A stretch of DNA of 43,727 bases from Gemmataceae bacterium. GTDB taxonomy: Bacteria > Planctomycetota > Planctomycetia > Gemmatales > Gemmataceae. Where the stretch lies: the NCBI GenBank assembly GCA_019747685.1, contig JAIEQN010000264.1, forward strand, positions 1-43,727. The letters run 5' to 3'. Within the stretch, counting starts at the first letter, position 1. Each line of letters opens with the position of its first letter. Below the pieces are notes generated by a model. It saw only the letters and a list, made by a program, of their open reading frames with translations. It searched no databases and had not been told where the DNA came from. Below are positions 17,918 to 27,058 of this stretch, piece by piece. Position numbers and translations under genes: made by a program.

Positions 17918-20050
17918 TCAATAATCCCCCGAAATCGGCTTCAAGGCTACTCCCCTTGCCGTCAAATACCGTTTGGTTTCCTCCCACGCCTTCCAGCCGA
18001 CGGCACCGATCACTTGCCGCCGTGCGCCGACAATGCGGGAGATGAACTTGCGTTCGTCGGCCGCCATTCTGTCGTTATCGCGCGGAACGTCGATGCCGTC
18101 AAACCGCTTGTAGTAGGCGTGAAAGAATTTGCTCACTGCCTTCACATGCCGACGGAGACTCGTATCCGACACCGCGTCGGCGATGGTGACGAGTTCCGGG
18201 AGTACGGCTTCCAAGTCCGTAAACGAAAAGGAGACCGTCCGCCGCTTGCGGCACAACGCCCCGATCCAGTAGAAGACCTCCAGCTTCCCGATCAGCCTGA
18301 GCGCCTGATCGCCCATCCGTTCGATCCCCTTCGGCTTCTGCGACTTGCCCTCGGCCGCAAGGACGGCCGGGGCGATGCGGGACAAAATCTGGACTGCCAC
18401 CGAACCGACCATCGGGTCGGGGTGTGACCTCGCCTTGTTCAAAGCAGGAACGGCCGGCTCGCCGATCCTGACCAAGACCTCTACCGCCTTCGTTCTGACC
18501 GCGTGACGGGAGTCGGCGAGGTGATGGATCAGGGCGGGGACGACGAGTGCGGCCGGGTCGTCGATGACCGCTAACGCCTCCGCGGCATGATGTCTGACAG
18601 AATCGTCCGTGCCCGCGAGTGCGGCCGCGAGTGCGGGGACGACGAGTTCGGCGGGGTGCCCGATCCGCCCGAGGGCGTCGGCGGCGTGACAGCGGACGGC
18701 GTCGTGGGCGTCGGCGAGTGCGACGACCAGTGCGGGGACGGCGGCACCGGCCGGTCGGCCGATGCGGCCCAAGGCGATGGCGGCCGTGTAGCGGATAGTC
18801 ACGTCAGAGTTTTTCAGGGCGTCGATGAGGTCGGGAACGGCCGGCAACGCTGGAGGGCCGATCTCGCCCAACGTCTCGGCAATGTAGCCTCTGGCGGCGT
18901 TGTTGGTGGTTGCGAGTGCCGAGAACAGGACGGGAAACGCCGAGGGTCCAATCCTCCCCAAAGCGCGGGCGGCGGCCCGAATCACGTTCACATCCGAATC
19001 ATCCAGTGCAGCCCTCAAAACGGGGACGATGACGGCCGTCGGGAGGCCGATCTCGCCCAGGGCTGTAGCCGCGTTCATCCTGACGTGAGCGTCCATGTCG
19101 GCGAGTCTGGCCGCGAGTTGTGGGACGGCGGTCGCGGCCGGTGTGCCGATCTTTCCCAGGGCTTCGGCCGCGTGCTGGCGCACATGGCGGCATCCGTCGG
19201 CGAGGGCGACCGTGAGCGGAGCGACGGCGTCCTGGGCGGCGGCCCCGACTTCGTTCAAAGCCCTCGCCGCTTCCCAACGCACGTTCTCTCGGGGGTCATC
19301 GAGCGCGGCGACGAGGGCAGGAACCGCCGGGGCACCGATCATCCCCAACGCCAACGAAACGGACAGTGCGAATGCCGGGTTTTCGTGAGGGAGGGCGGCA
19401 ATGAGCGCGGGGACGGCCGGGGCACCGATCTTCGCCAACGCCCATCCCGCTTCCGGTTCGGCGCGGCTGGAATAATAAGTCACTTTGGTGATGAGTACCG
19501 GAATCGCGTCTTCCGCAGCGGGGCCAAACTTTCCCAAGGCTTCGGCCGAGGCCCGCCGGACCAACTCATTATTGTCGTTGAGAGCCGTGATGAGTCGGGG
19601 GAGAACGGCTTCCGAGGGACCGCCGATCTCTCCGAGCGCCCAGGCCGCGCGGCGACGTACCTGTTCGCTTTGGTCGGCGAGCAAGGTGATGAGTGTGGGG
19701 ACGGTGGCTTCCGCGAGCGAACCGAACCGACCCAACGCCTCGGCGACGTTCTCCCGGACCCTCCGTTCCGGGTCGGCGAGGGCGGCTCGGAGCGCGGGAA
19801 CGACGACCTCCCCGCGGCCGCCGATTTCCCCCAGGGCCAGGGCCGCGTTGCGCCGGACAACCTCGCTCCGGTCCGCGAGCGCGGCCAGGATTGCGGGGAT
19901 GTCGTCGTCGTCGAACTCGCCGATGTTGCGAAGACGGTCGATGTCGCCGCTGCGCGGGTGCAAAGAACTGTTGCTCAATATTTCGAGCAGTCCGGAGCCT
20001 TGGTCGGACGACGCCCTTCGCCCGTTCAAGACGGGGCCATCGTCACCCAT
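17918..20050 (-). CDS. HEAT-repeat (PBS-lyase-like) protein with non-repeat C-terminal domain
   Basis: More than ten ~39-aa repeats (VVPALRAALADPERRVRENVAEALGRFG...) then ~110-aa unique C-terminus. Start chosen at MGDDGPVL. Confidence 0.9.
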   Translation of the reverse strand: MGDDGPVLNGRRASSDQGSGLLEILSNSSLHPRSGDIDRLRNIGEFDDDDIPAILAALADRSEVVRRNAALALGEIGGRGEVVVPALRAALADPERRVRENVAEALGRFGSLAEATVPTLITLLADQSEQVRRRAAWALGEIGGPSEAVLPRLITALNDNNELVRRASAEALGKFGPAAEDAIPVLITKVTYYSSRAEPEAGWALAKIGAPAVPALIAALPHENPAFALSVSLALGMIGAPAVPALVAALDDPRENVRWEAARALNEVGAAAQDAVAPLTVALADGCRHVRQHAAEALGKIGTPAATAVPQLAARLADMDAHVRMNAATALGEIGLPTAVIVPVLRAALDDSDVNVIRAAARALGRIGPSAFPVLFSALATTNNAARGYIAETLGEIGPPALPAVPDLIDALKNSDVTIRYTAAIALGRIGRPAGAAVPALVVALADAHDAVRCHAADALGRIGHPAELVVPALAAALAGTDDSVRHHAAEALAVIDDPAALVVPALIHHLADSRHAVRTKAVEVLVRIGEPAVPALNKARSHPDPMVGSVAVQILSRIAPAVLAAEGKSQKPKGIERMGDQALRLIGKLEVFYWIGALCRKRRTVSFSFTDLEAVLPELVTIADAVSDTSLRRHVKAVSKFFHAYYKRFDGIDVPRDNDRMAADERKFISRIVGARRQVIGAVGWKAWEETKRYLTARGVALKPISGDY

Positions 20051-20248
20051 CGGCTTACCTCCGGACTCGATCATCGCACACCCGACACCGCTTCGGATTT
20101 CCACCGCACACCGACCGGCACACGTCGCGGCGCGGTCGTGCGGCCACAGCACGGCGACCTACTTCCGACACCACCACCTATTGTAGGTCGGCAACTCTCG
20201 TACTCCGATTCGACGGCGGCCCGCAACAGGCGACGACGGCCGAACGCC

Positions 20249-20596
20249 TCAAGCCGGGGCGTCTGCCGCCCGAGCGAACTGCGCCATCACATTCGCCGAG
20301 AGCCACGAGGCAACGTCGAACCCGTCCGCCGCCACCAGTTCGCTCAGGTGGTAGCCGCAGCCGAGCCGTCGCGGTGCCGTAAGCCGCCGGAGCAGGCGGT
20401 CTTGCACCGCCTGCTGGAGCGGAGCGGCCGACGGGCCGCCGTACCGCCGCGCCTGCCCCGCCTGCCCGACCCGCCCGTACCCGAAGTATACCGTCCAATC
20501 GCCGAACAGGTCTCGTCCCACGCGGACGCGGTACCAGCGGTGGTGGTTCCGCTCCGGGTTGCGGGCCTCGAAGGTGGCGACGAGGAGGTCATCCAT
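20249..20596 (-). CDS. WGR-domain protein
   Basis: NHHRWYRVRVGRDLFGDWTVYFGYGRVGQAGQARRYG; start MDDLLVATFEARNP overlaps the resolvase stop by 8 nt. Confidence 0.75.
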   Translation of the reverse strand: MDDLLVATFEARNPERNHHRWYRVRVGRDLFGDWTVYFGYGRVGQAGQARRYGGPSAAPLQQAVQDRLLRRLTAPRRLGCGYHLSELVAADGFDVASWLSANVMAQFARAADAPA

Positions 20597-21239
20597 GCGA
20601 ATACTCCCCGTGCGGAATCTGTCCCCGCCGCTTACGCTTGCCCTTGCCGTCGGGCCTGAGCGGCGAGTGATCGCCCGCGTACCGGTTGACGAGCCGGGAC
20701 AGCGTCCGCTCGGAGACGCGCCACTCGCCGGCAACGGCCGCCAGGCTCTCCGTTTCCAACCGGCGGAGGGCCGCGTCGAGGTGGCCGGAGTTGAGCAGTG
20801 GAGGCCGGCCGAGGTGCTTACCCCGTGCGCGGGCCGCGTCGATCCCGCGTCGTTGCCGCTCGCGCAACGGTTCCCGCTCGAACCGCGAGTGTCCGGCCAT
20901 CATCGTGAGGACGAGGCCGCCGGTCGGCGTGGCGGTGTCGGTCCCCAGGTTGAGAACGCGGAGGTGAACGCCCCGGACGATCAGGGAATCGGCCAGGAGG
21001 AGAACCTCGGCCGTGGTCCGCCCGAGCCGGCTGACTTCGGTGACCGCCAGCGTGTCGCCGGGGCCGAGGGTTTCGACGAGCGAATCGAGACCGGGGCGTC
21101 CGGCGACGCCCGAGGCGGTCTCGGTCGAGACCCGGGTCGCGCCGGCCCGGCGGAGTGCGTCCACCTGCCCGTCGTCGGTCTGGTCGGCGGACGAGACGCG
21201 GGCGTAGCCGACGATGGAAGAGGGAAGTTGGTCCGTCAT
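20589..21239 (-). CDS. Serine resolvase/invertase (small serine recombinase)
   Basis: SSIVGYARVSSADQTDDGQVDALRRAGATRV, DTLAVTEVSRLGRTTAEVLLLADSL, GKHLGRPP and C-terminal HTH. Confidence 0.92.
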   Translation of the reverse strand: MTDQLPSSIVGYARVSSADQTDDGQVDALRRAGATRVSTETASGVAGRPGLDSLVETLGPGDTLAVTEVSRLGRTTAEVLLLADSLIVRGVHLRVLNLGTDTATPTGGLVLTMMAGHSRFEREPLRERQRRGIDAARARGKHLGRPPLLNSGHLDAALRRLETESLAAVAGEWRVSERTLSRLVNRYAGDHSPLRPDGKGKRKRRGQIPHGEYSHG

Positions 21240-21369
21240 CGGGCGACGGTATTCTGTCACCCGCCTTTTGTCACCAATAAAGTGCAGGGCGAGTGCCGAT
21301 TCGTGAACTCCGGCGAAAGGTACACCTATTGTCACGGTATGCCTTCGTGGCAGCGGGTAACCGGCGGCA

Positions 21370-21972
21370 TCAAGCCAAGAACGAAGCTGCATTCTTGCCG
21401 AGCCACTCCCTCAGTTCCGCGTTTGACTCGAACTCGGCCACCTCGATGCGGTCGATGGTCGGCCCCGTCTCGCCCACCTGCCGAATCTCCTCCTCGGTCA
21501 TCTCGCGGACCCACAAAACCCGATGCCGCTGCAAGCCGGCCGCGGTCAGGTTGATCGTGCTATCGGTCAGGGGCCGGTCGAGGTTGCTGCCCCGGATCAG
21601 GACCAGGTACACCAGGTCGCCGGAGAATTTCAGCAACAGCCCTTCGGACGGGTTGTACTTCCAGGGGCCGAGCCATCCGTAGGGGAACCAGGTGCTCCCG
21701 TCCCGCAGGCGGAACTCGATGGCGTCGGCCCGCTCGCGGCTTCCTCTCAGGTAGCCGAAGGCGGCGCACGACCCCTCCCCCGCCTCGGCGTCCGCCTCCT
21801 TCTTCGGCGGGGTTGCGGGTTGCGTCTCGGAACGGAGGATACCCTTCAACCGGTCCTGATGGGTGGGCTTAACACCTTCGGCGTCCGCCTCTCTCGTGGG
21901 AGGGGTTGCGGGTTGCGTCTCGGAGCGGAGGATGCCCTTCAACCGGTCCTGGTGGGTCGGCTTATCGAGCAT
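21370..21972 (-). CDS. Hypothetical protein with N-terminal tandem 31-aa duplication
   Basis: KPTHQDRLKGILRSETQPATPP(TR/KK)EADAE occurs twice, followed by a globular-looking C-terminal region. Confidence 0.75.
   Translation of the reverse strand: MLDKPTHQDRLKGILRSETQPATPPTREADAEGVKPTHQDRLKGILRSETQPATPPKKEADAEAGEGSCAAFGYLRGSRERADAIEFRLRDGSTWFPYGWLGPWKYNPSEGLLLKFSGDLVYLVLIRGSNLDRPLTDSTINLTAAGLQRHRVLWVREMTEEEIRQVGETGPTIDRIEVAEFESNAELREWLGKNAASFLA
21786..21971. repeat. Two-copy 93-bp in-frame tandem repeat
   Basis: cggcgtccgcctc...gggttgcgggttgcgtctcgga(a/g)cggaggat(a/g)cccttcaaccggtcctg starts at 21786 and again at 21879. Confidence 0.9.
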
Positions 21973-24646
21973 GGTCCACCTCCGGTTGCGCCTTCGCGTC
22001 ACCCTCGTTGGCCGCGCGGGACCGGTCGTTCCGCGCCCCGAACACCCCCAGCCCGCGGGAGAAGGCCAGGCGGCCCCGGAGGGTCGGTTTCTGAGGTGAC
22101 GGCCCGGACAGCTCGGTCGCCGACAGGGGGTCGTCGGGGCGGCCCACCGCCTCCAGTAGCGCGGCCTTGTCGTCCGTGTAAATCACCGCCTGCTCTTTGC
22201 CCCGCGTCACGGCGACGTAGGCCGTCCGCTCGCCCGTGGCCGGGAATGACTCGCTGGAAACCCCGACGAACACCTTGTCCACCGTCACGCCCTGGCTGGC
22301 GTGGCTGGTCACGACGTACCCGTGCGCGAGGTGGCCGAAGTCGCGGTCGATGGTCCAGCCGTGATCGACGACGATGTCGCCGCGCTTGGTGAACCCGGCG
22401 ACGGTGAACAGCGACCCGTTGCTGAGCCGGTGCTTGCGGTCCTTCGTCGTGCCGCCCGCCGTCACCCGCACGCGGTCCCCGACGGCCAAGCCGAACGGGA
22501 CGGGCCGGTATACCTCGAACCGGTTGGCAAGCCCGGTCGGGGGCGCAACCCCCTCGCCCACGACGAGCCGTGAGTTTTTCGGGAAGCCCGGCGCGTTCTG
22601 GTGGAACTGGAGCAGGTTGCCGGGATCGTACTCGGTGGCGTCCGCCTTCTGGGCGTCGGTCAGGTGGGACGCGACCCAGCCGGTCACGACGCGCTCGTCG
22701 CCGAGCTTGCCTCGGGCCTTCAGGCGGGCCCGGATCGCGTCGGTGATCTTGGCCGCCTCGGCGTGGGTCGGTGAGACGACCAAGGCCGACTTGGCGGTTC
22801 CGTTCCGCTTCGTTTCCGCAACCGCCCCCAGGTAGGCGTCCGCCAGTTGAAGGTAGCGGTCTGCGTCGGGGACTTCTTTGATCCAGCCGAGCGTGTCCAA
22901 GTCCCGGAACGCCTCGTCGGCCCGGCCTTCGCTCAGGGCTTCGGCGACTTTCTTATAGTTGCCGCTCTGGCGCAGAATCTCCGTCACCTCCGCCACCCGC
23001 AGCCCCGCTTTTTCTTCGAGCAGTTTGAGCGGTTCGCCCGCCGTGACGCTCCGGTGCTGCCGGCGGTCCCCGACCAGAATGACCCGCGCGTTCACCGCCT
23101 CGGCCGCGTCGAACACCTTGAGCATGTCCCGCGTGCCGAGCTGGCTGGCCTCGTCCACGAGGATGACGCCGCCCCGCGCCGCCTCCTGCATCTCCCGGTC
23201 CTTCAGGAACCGAGCCACCGTGTCGGCGGTGGCGAAGCCCGCCTCCTCGCGCAGCACTTCGCGGCTGGCCTTGACCGACTGGGCCAGCGCGACCACCGGC
23301 TTGCCGGCTTCGGCCAACGCCTCGCCGATCTCCTGTTCGAGCGTGGTCTTCCCCGTCCCGGCGACGCCACGAACAATGACGACCCGGTCCCGCGAGCCGA
23401 GGACGTGGCGGACGGCCGCCTTCTGGCCCTCGTTGAACCAGTCCCGCGTGCAGGGCCGCTCCGGGTTGCCGAGCGGCCGGCCGCGCCCCCGCCCCTGCCG
23501 GGCGAACTCGATCAGCCGCGATTCCAGAGCCAGCATCTCCTTCGTCGTCGCCACCTTCCGCCCGTTGACCTCGCTGCGAATCAGCGGCCGCTCGCGCATC
23601 TCGCGGGCCACGGCAGCGACCGTCACTTCGCCGATCCCGCGCTTCAGGGCTTCGGTGAGGAGCTTGCGTTCGGGCAGGACCGCTTCGCGCACGAAGCTGT
23701 GGTCGAGGGCGTGGGTGACGGCTTGCGCCTCGCCGTGCTCCCGTTTGTCGGCCCGGACTTCGCGTCGGTGAACCGAGGCGAGTTGCTCGCGTTCGGCGTC
23801 GCTCAGGCGGGAGTGCCATTCCGTGCGGAGCGCGTCCCAGCCGAGGGTGTTCGACTTCTTCTCGCGGGTTTCCGCCCCGAGTTCCGCCTTGCGGTCGGGG
23901 TCGGTGATGCCCTTCTCGTCGGCCAGCTTCTCGATCAGTGCGGTTCGGCGGGAGAACCGCTTCAGCACGTCCGCCTGGACGCCGGCGATCTCGAAATCGT
24001 CCCGCTTCCGCTCGACGCCGAAGCCGACGGCCTGGAGGTTGTTGGCCAGCCGTACGCGGAACGCCGCTTGGAAGTACGGGGCGTCCCGCTTGAGTTCCCG
24101 GAACTGGCCCGCCTTCCAGCGTTCCTCGTCCTGATCCCAGGTGGTGTTGAAAGCAAAGCAATGGGCGTGTAGTTGCGGGTCGGGCACGCCATCGACCGGC
24201 CGCGACGTGGTGTGGATGAACTCGGCCCAGACCAGGTTCCCCGTGGTGCGGTCGATGTCCTGCCACCTCTTGCGGACGCGGGTCTTCATCTCCACTTCCA
24301 TCTCCCGCATCGTCTCGTCCACCGCGCCGCGAAATGCTCCCAAGATGTCTTGATCGCCGCTCAGGGCGTACAGGAGTGAAACCGACTTCGGCACCGAGAA
24401 CGTGAAGTCGTAGCCCACGGTGCGTTCGGTGCGCGTGCGGACGGTCAGAGGCTCGCCCGTCCTCGGGTCGAGGTTGTCGCACAGCCGCTCGAAGCGGAAC
24501 TTGTCCACCGTCCCGGACAGGCCCAGGCGCTCGGCCCCCTTGCCGCCCCAGGAGCCGACGAGTTCCTGGCCCTCACTGTAGTAGTCCGCCGTCGTGTAAT
24601 ACGACTTGGCGGACTTGGCACTGTCCTGTTGGGTGACGCGGATCAT
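21962..24646 (-). CDS. MobF-family conjugative relaxase/helicase (TrwC/TraI-like)
   Basis: Tyr pair KSYYTTADYYSEGQ, DFTFSVPKSVSLL, metal-binding PQLHAHCFAFNTTW, helicase Walker A GVAGTGKTTLEQE, ILVDEASQLG, VVTSHASQGVTVDKV, YVAVTRGKEQAVIYTDD. Confidence 0.96.
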   Translation of the reverse strand: MIRVTQQDSAKSAKSYYTTADYYSEGQELVGSWGGKGAERLGLSGTVDKFRFERLCDNLDPRTGEPLTVRTRTERTVGYDFTFSVPKSVSLLYALSGDQDILGAFRGAVDETMREMEVEMKTRVRKRWQDIDRTTGNLVWAEFIHTTSRPVDGVPDPQLHAHCFAFNTTWDQDEERWKAGQFRELKRDAPYFQAAFRVRLANNLQAVGFGVERKRDDFEIAGVQADVLKRFSRRTALIEKLADEKGITDPDRKAELGAETREKKSNTLGWDALRTEWHSRLSDAEREQLASVHRREVRADKREHGEAQAVTHALDHSFVREAVLPERKLLTEALKRGIGEVTVAAVAREMRERPLIRSEVNGRKVATTKEMLALESRLIEFARQGRGRGRPLGNPERPCTRDWFNEGQKAAVRHVLGSRDRVVIVRGVAGTGKTTLEQEIGEALAEAGKPVVALAQSVKASREVLREEAGFATADTVARFLKDREMQEAARGGVILVDEASQLGTRDMLKVFDAAEAVNARVILVGDRRQHRSVTAGEPLKLLEEKAGLRVAEVTEILRQSGNYKKVAEALSEGRADEAFRDLDTLGWIKEVPDADRYLQLADAYLGAVAETKRNGTAKSALVVSPTHAEAAKITDAIRARLKARGKLGDERVVTGWVASHLTDAQKADATEYDPGNLLQFHQNAPGFPKNSRLVVGEGVAPPTGLANRFEVYRPVPFGLAVGDRVRVTAGGTTKDRKHRLSNGSLFTVAGFTKRGDIVVDHGWTIDRDFGHLAHGYVVTSHASQGVTVDKVFVGVSSESFPATGERTAYVAVTRGKEQAVIYTDDKAALLEAVGRPDDPLSATELSGPSPQKPTLRGRLAFSRGLGVFGARNDRSRAANEGDAKAQPEVDHAR

Positions 24647-25128
24647 GCCTCATTCTACTGTATCACGACTTCGTTAACGCTTCCTTAACACCTCCTGCGT
24701 GACCCGCACTCACCCTCGTTTGCAGCGGTCGAACGGATTGCAATATCACCGGCGCGCGACAGCAACGTCATCGAAACGGCAAAGGTTTCACGGTTCGGCG
24801 GAAGTGATTTCTACCCCGTCTCGTCCATTTCGTTGACGGACACTTGGGCCTCGCCCTCGCCGCCCATTTTTTCGATGCGGTGGAATGCGGAGGTGGCGGC
24901 CGTCACATCCGCATTGAGCCGAATGTCTGCATCGAATCCGCGTCCGGGCAGATCACGTCCGACCGTCCAATCACCCCCCCTCGGCGATCCCGCCGACCGG
25001 TACTGCGAATGCCGTTGTGGCTGGTGTGCTGCGATGCTGTGTTTTGAATATGCCCCGTTTCCCTCGACTCTCCAACCGCAAACACGGCCTTCTGATGGGC
25101 ACTTTTTAAAGCCGCCGCCGGTCCGCTC

Positions 25129-25177
25129 AAGCGGAAAATCGGTTCCCCCTGAAGGTCGCCCCCAATTTTCCGCTTGC
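25129..25177. promoter_or_regulatory. Inverted repeat, candidate oriT or regulatory hairpin
   Basis: CAAGCGGAAAATCGG (25129-25143) / CCAATTTTCCGCTTG (25163-25177), 14/15 complementary, between divergent relaxase and accessory operon. Confidence 0.5.
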
Positions 25178-25280
25178 CCGGTCGCTGCGCTCGCTCCGCC
25201 CCGGACTGAGGCGGCTTTCGGGATGTGCCACAAGGCCGCGATGGTCGCGGTCGGAAACACGAAGAGAAGGAAACCGAACC

Positions 25281-25490
25281 ATGTCCGACACCAAGAGCAG
25301 CGAAACCACCCCGAAAGCCCCGACCCACGTCGCCTACCAGGTCCGCGACCGCAACGGGCAGAAGGGGTTCTGGACCCGCATCGGCAGCGTCTGGCCGCAC
25401 GCCGACGGCAAGGGCTTCAACATCCAACTCGACGCGGTGCCGCTCGACGGCCGCATCACCCTCCGCGTCGCCACCGAGAAGAAAGACTGA
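25281..25490 (+). CDS. Small conserved-looking hypothetical protein of mobile elements
   Basis: VAYQVRDRNGQKGFWTRIGSVWPHADGKGFNIQLDAVPLDGRITLRV; RBS GAGAAGGA. Confidence 0.8.
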   Translation: MSDTKSSETTPKAPTHVAYQVRDRNGQKGFWTRIGSVWPHADGKGFNIQLDAVPLDGRITLRVATEKKD

Positions 25491-25542
25491 TCAACCCGGG
25501 CGGGCCGCGTGCCCGCCCGCCACCGAGGAAAGGACTCCGACT

Positions 25543-25698
25543 ATGCACCACCAACACCGCCACCCCTTCACACCGACCCCCAGCCTCAGCGACCTGCTCG
25601 ACGAACTGTCCGCCGGCTGCGACCCGGACTTCGACGCCGCCCAGGAGGAGGTCGAACGCCAGTTCGCGGAACTCCGCCTCGCCTTCGACCACCACTAA
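25543..25698 (+). CDS. Small hypothetical protein (51 aa)
   Basis: RBS GAAAGGA, ATG; MHHQHRHPFTPTPSLSDLLDELSAGCDPDFDAAQEEVERQFAELRLAFDHH. Confidence 0.65.
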   Translation: MHHQHRHPFTPTPSLSDLLDELSAGCDPDFDAAQEEVERQFAELRLAFDHH

Positions 25699-25716
25699 CC
25701 CGGAAAGGACTCCACT

Positions 25717-26070
25717 ATGACGACCACCTTCATCGAGATGACCGAAGACGAGTTCGACGCCCGTTACACGCTCGTGCCGAATCATCTGGACCTCAACGCC
25801 AGTTGGGCTTACGGGGACGGCCCGGGGTGCCTGTTCGAGACCTACGGCGAGGAACTCGCTTTCGTCCGCGGGCAAGACCCGAATACGATCTGGACGCTCA
25901 TCGACGGCGACGACGGTGACCAGTACCTCGTCAGCGGCTACCACTTCGTGAACCGCATCGGCTACCTGCTCAGCACCGTCCCCGTGCCCGACGAAACCGA
26001 GGTCCAGGTCCGCATCCCGATGGGGGACGACGACACGCCGGAAGCGGTCGAAACGGAGGTGCAGCCATGA
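25717..26070 (+). CDS. Hypothetical protein of accessory operon
   Basis: RBS GGAAAGGA; MTTTFIEMTEDEFDARYTLVPNHLDLNASWAYGDGPGCLFETYGEE. Confidence 0.8.
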   Translation: MTTTFIEMTEDEFDARYTLVPNHLDLNASWAYGDGPGCLFETYGEELAFVRGQDPNTIWTLIDGDDGDQYLVSGYHFVNRIGYLLSTVPVPDETEVQVRIPMGDDDTPEAVETEVQP

Positions 26071-26282
26071 ACCCGAACGCAACACGCGCCGACCGGTTCG
26101 ACGCCGTGATCGCCGCCTACGGCAGCGACTCGCCCTGCGAGAACCTCATCGACCTGCTGGCCGACGCCATGCACTGGGCCGACCGAACGGGCCGGGACTT
26201 CCACACGGCCTACGTCCAGGCTTGCCGACACTACCTCCATGAACTGAACGACCAACAAACCGACGAAAGGAGACTTCCATGA
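26067..26282 (+). CDS. Hypothetical protein
   Basis: 71-aa ORF coupled by ATGA overlaps on both sides. Confidence 0.75.
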   Translation: MNPNATRADRFDAVIAAYGSDSPCENLIDLLADAMHWADRTGRDFHTAYVQACRHYLHELNDQQTDERRLP

Positions 26283-27058
26283 CTCAAGCCACTCGTATCG
26301 CCAATCCCTTCTACTCCAACCGCGTCAACCGGGTCGCGCCCCAACCGGAGGCGCGTGACCGCCCCGCCTACGCTCGGCTCCCCCTCGCGCCGCGGAACGC
26401 CAGTCCCGTGCCGCACCTGACGAGCCTTTACCACTTCCACCGGGCCGGCGAGTACGGCGACCGGGGCTACCCCGGCAACTGCGGCGGCAACCTCATCAAA
26501 GACCTGCTGCTGTACTTCAAGCCGTCGCTAGTCATGGACCCCATGAGCGGCTCGGGCACCTGCGCCGACGTGTGCGACGAACTCGGCATCGCCTGCCTGT
26601 CCTACGACATCCACCAGGGCTTCGACGCCTGCGACCCGAGGGAGTTCGCCGTGGAGGAGACCTTCGACTTCATCTGGTCGCACCCCGCCTACTGGCGGCA
26701 GAAACTCTACGCCGACGACCCCCGCGACCTGTCGCGGTCGCCGACCCTGGAAGACTTCCTGCGGAGGTACGGTCAGTTCGTCCGGAACAGCGCCCGCGCC
26801 CTGAAGCCCGGCGGCCGGCTGGCGGTCCTCATGGGCGACTACTGCGACCGCGAGGCGGGGTTCGTCCCGCTCACCTTCCACACGAAACGGCTTGCCTTCG
26901 CCGCCGGCCTCGTGCAGTGTTGCACCGACATCATCCGCTTCAGCCACGGGGCCAGCAGTTCCAAGAAGGTCTACCGCAGCAGCTTCATCCCCGGCCTGCA
27001 CGACACCTGCATGGTTTTCGAGCGGCCCGCGTCGAACGGAGAAGGAGCCAGGCCATGA
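26279..27058 (+). CDS. SAM-dependent DNA methyltransferase (N4/N6-type fold)
   Basis: Motif I-like VMDPMSGSGTCADVC, motif IV-like IWSHPAYW, ALKPGGRLAVLMGDY. Confidence 0.85.
   Translation: MTQATRIANPFYSNRVNRVAPQPEARDRPAYARLPLAPRNASPVPHLTSLYHFHRAGEYGDRGYPGNCGGNLIKDLLLYFKPSLVMDPMSGSGTCADVCDELGIACLSYDIHQGFDACDPREFAVEETFDFIWSHPAYWRQKLYADDPRDLSRSPTLEDFLRRYGQFVRNSARALKPGGRLAVLMGDYCDREAGFVPLTFHTKRLAFAAGLVQCCTDIIRFSHGASSSKKVYRSSFIPGLHDTCMVFERPASNGEGARP

Noticed and set aside
17918-20050. Apparent tandem DNA repeat / CRISPR-like periodicity
   Set aside because: The periodicity is 117 bp, degenerate and in-frame, explained by HEAT-repeat protein coding; no short identical repeats with unique spacers.
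22847-24172. 441-aa plus-strand ORF
   Set aside because: Antisense to the MobF relaxase; composition typical of GC shadow ORFs with no recognisable motifs.
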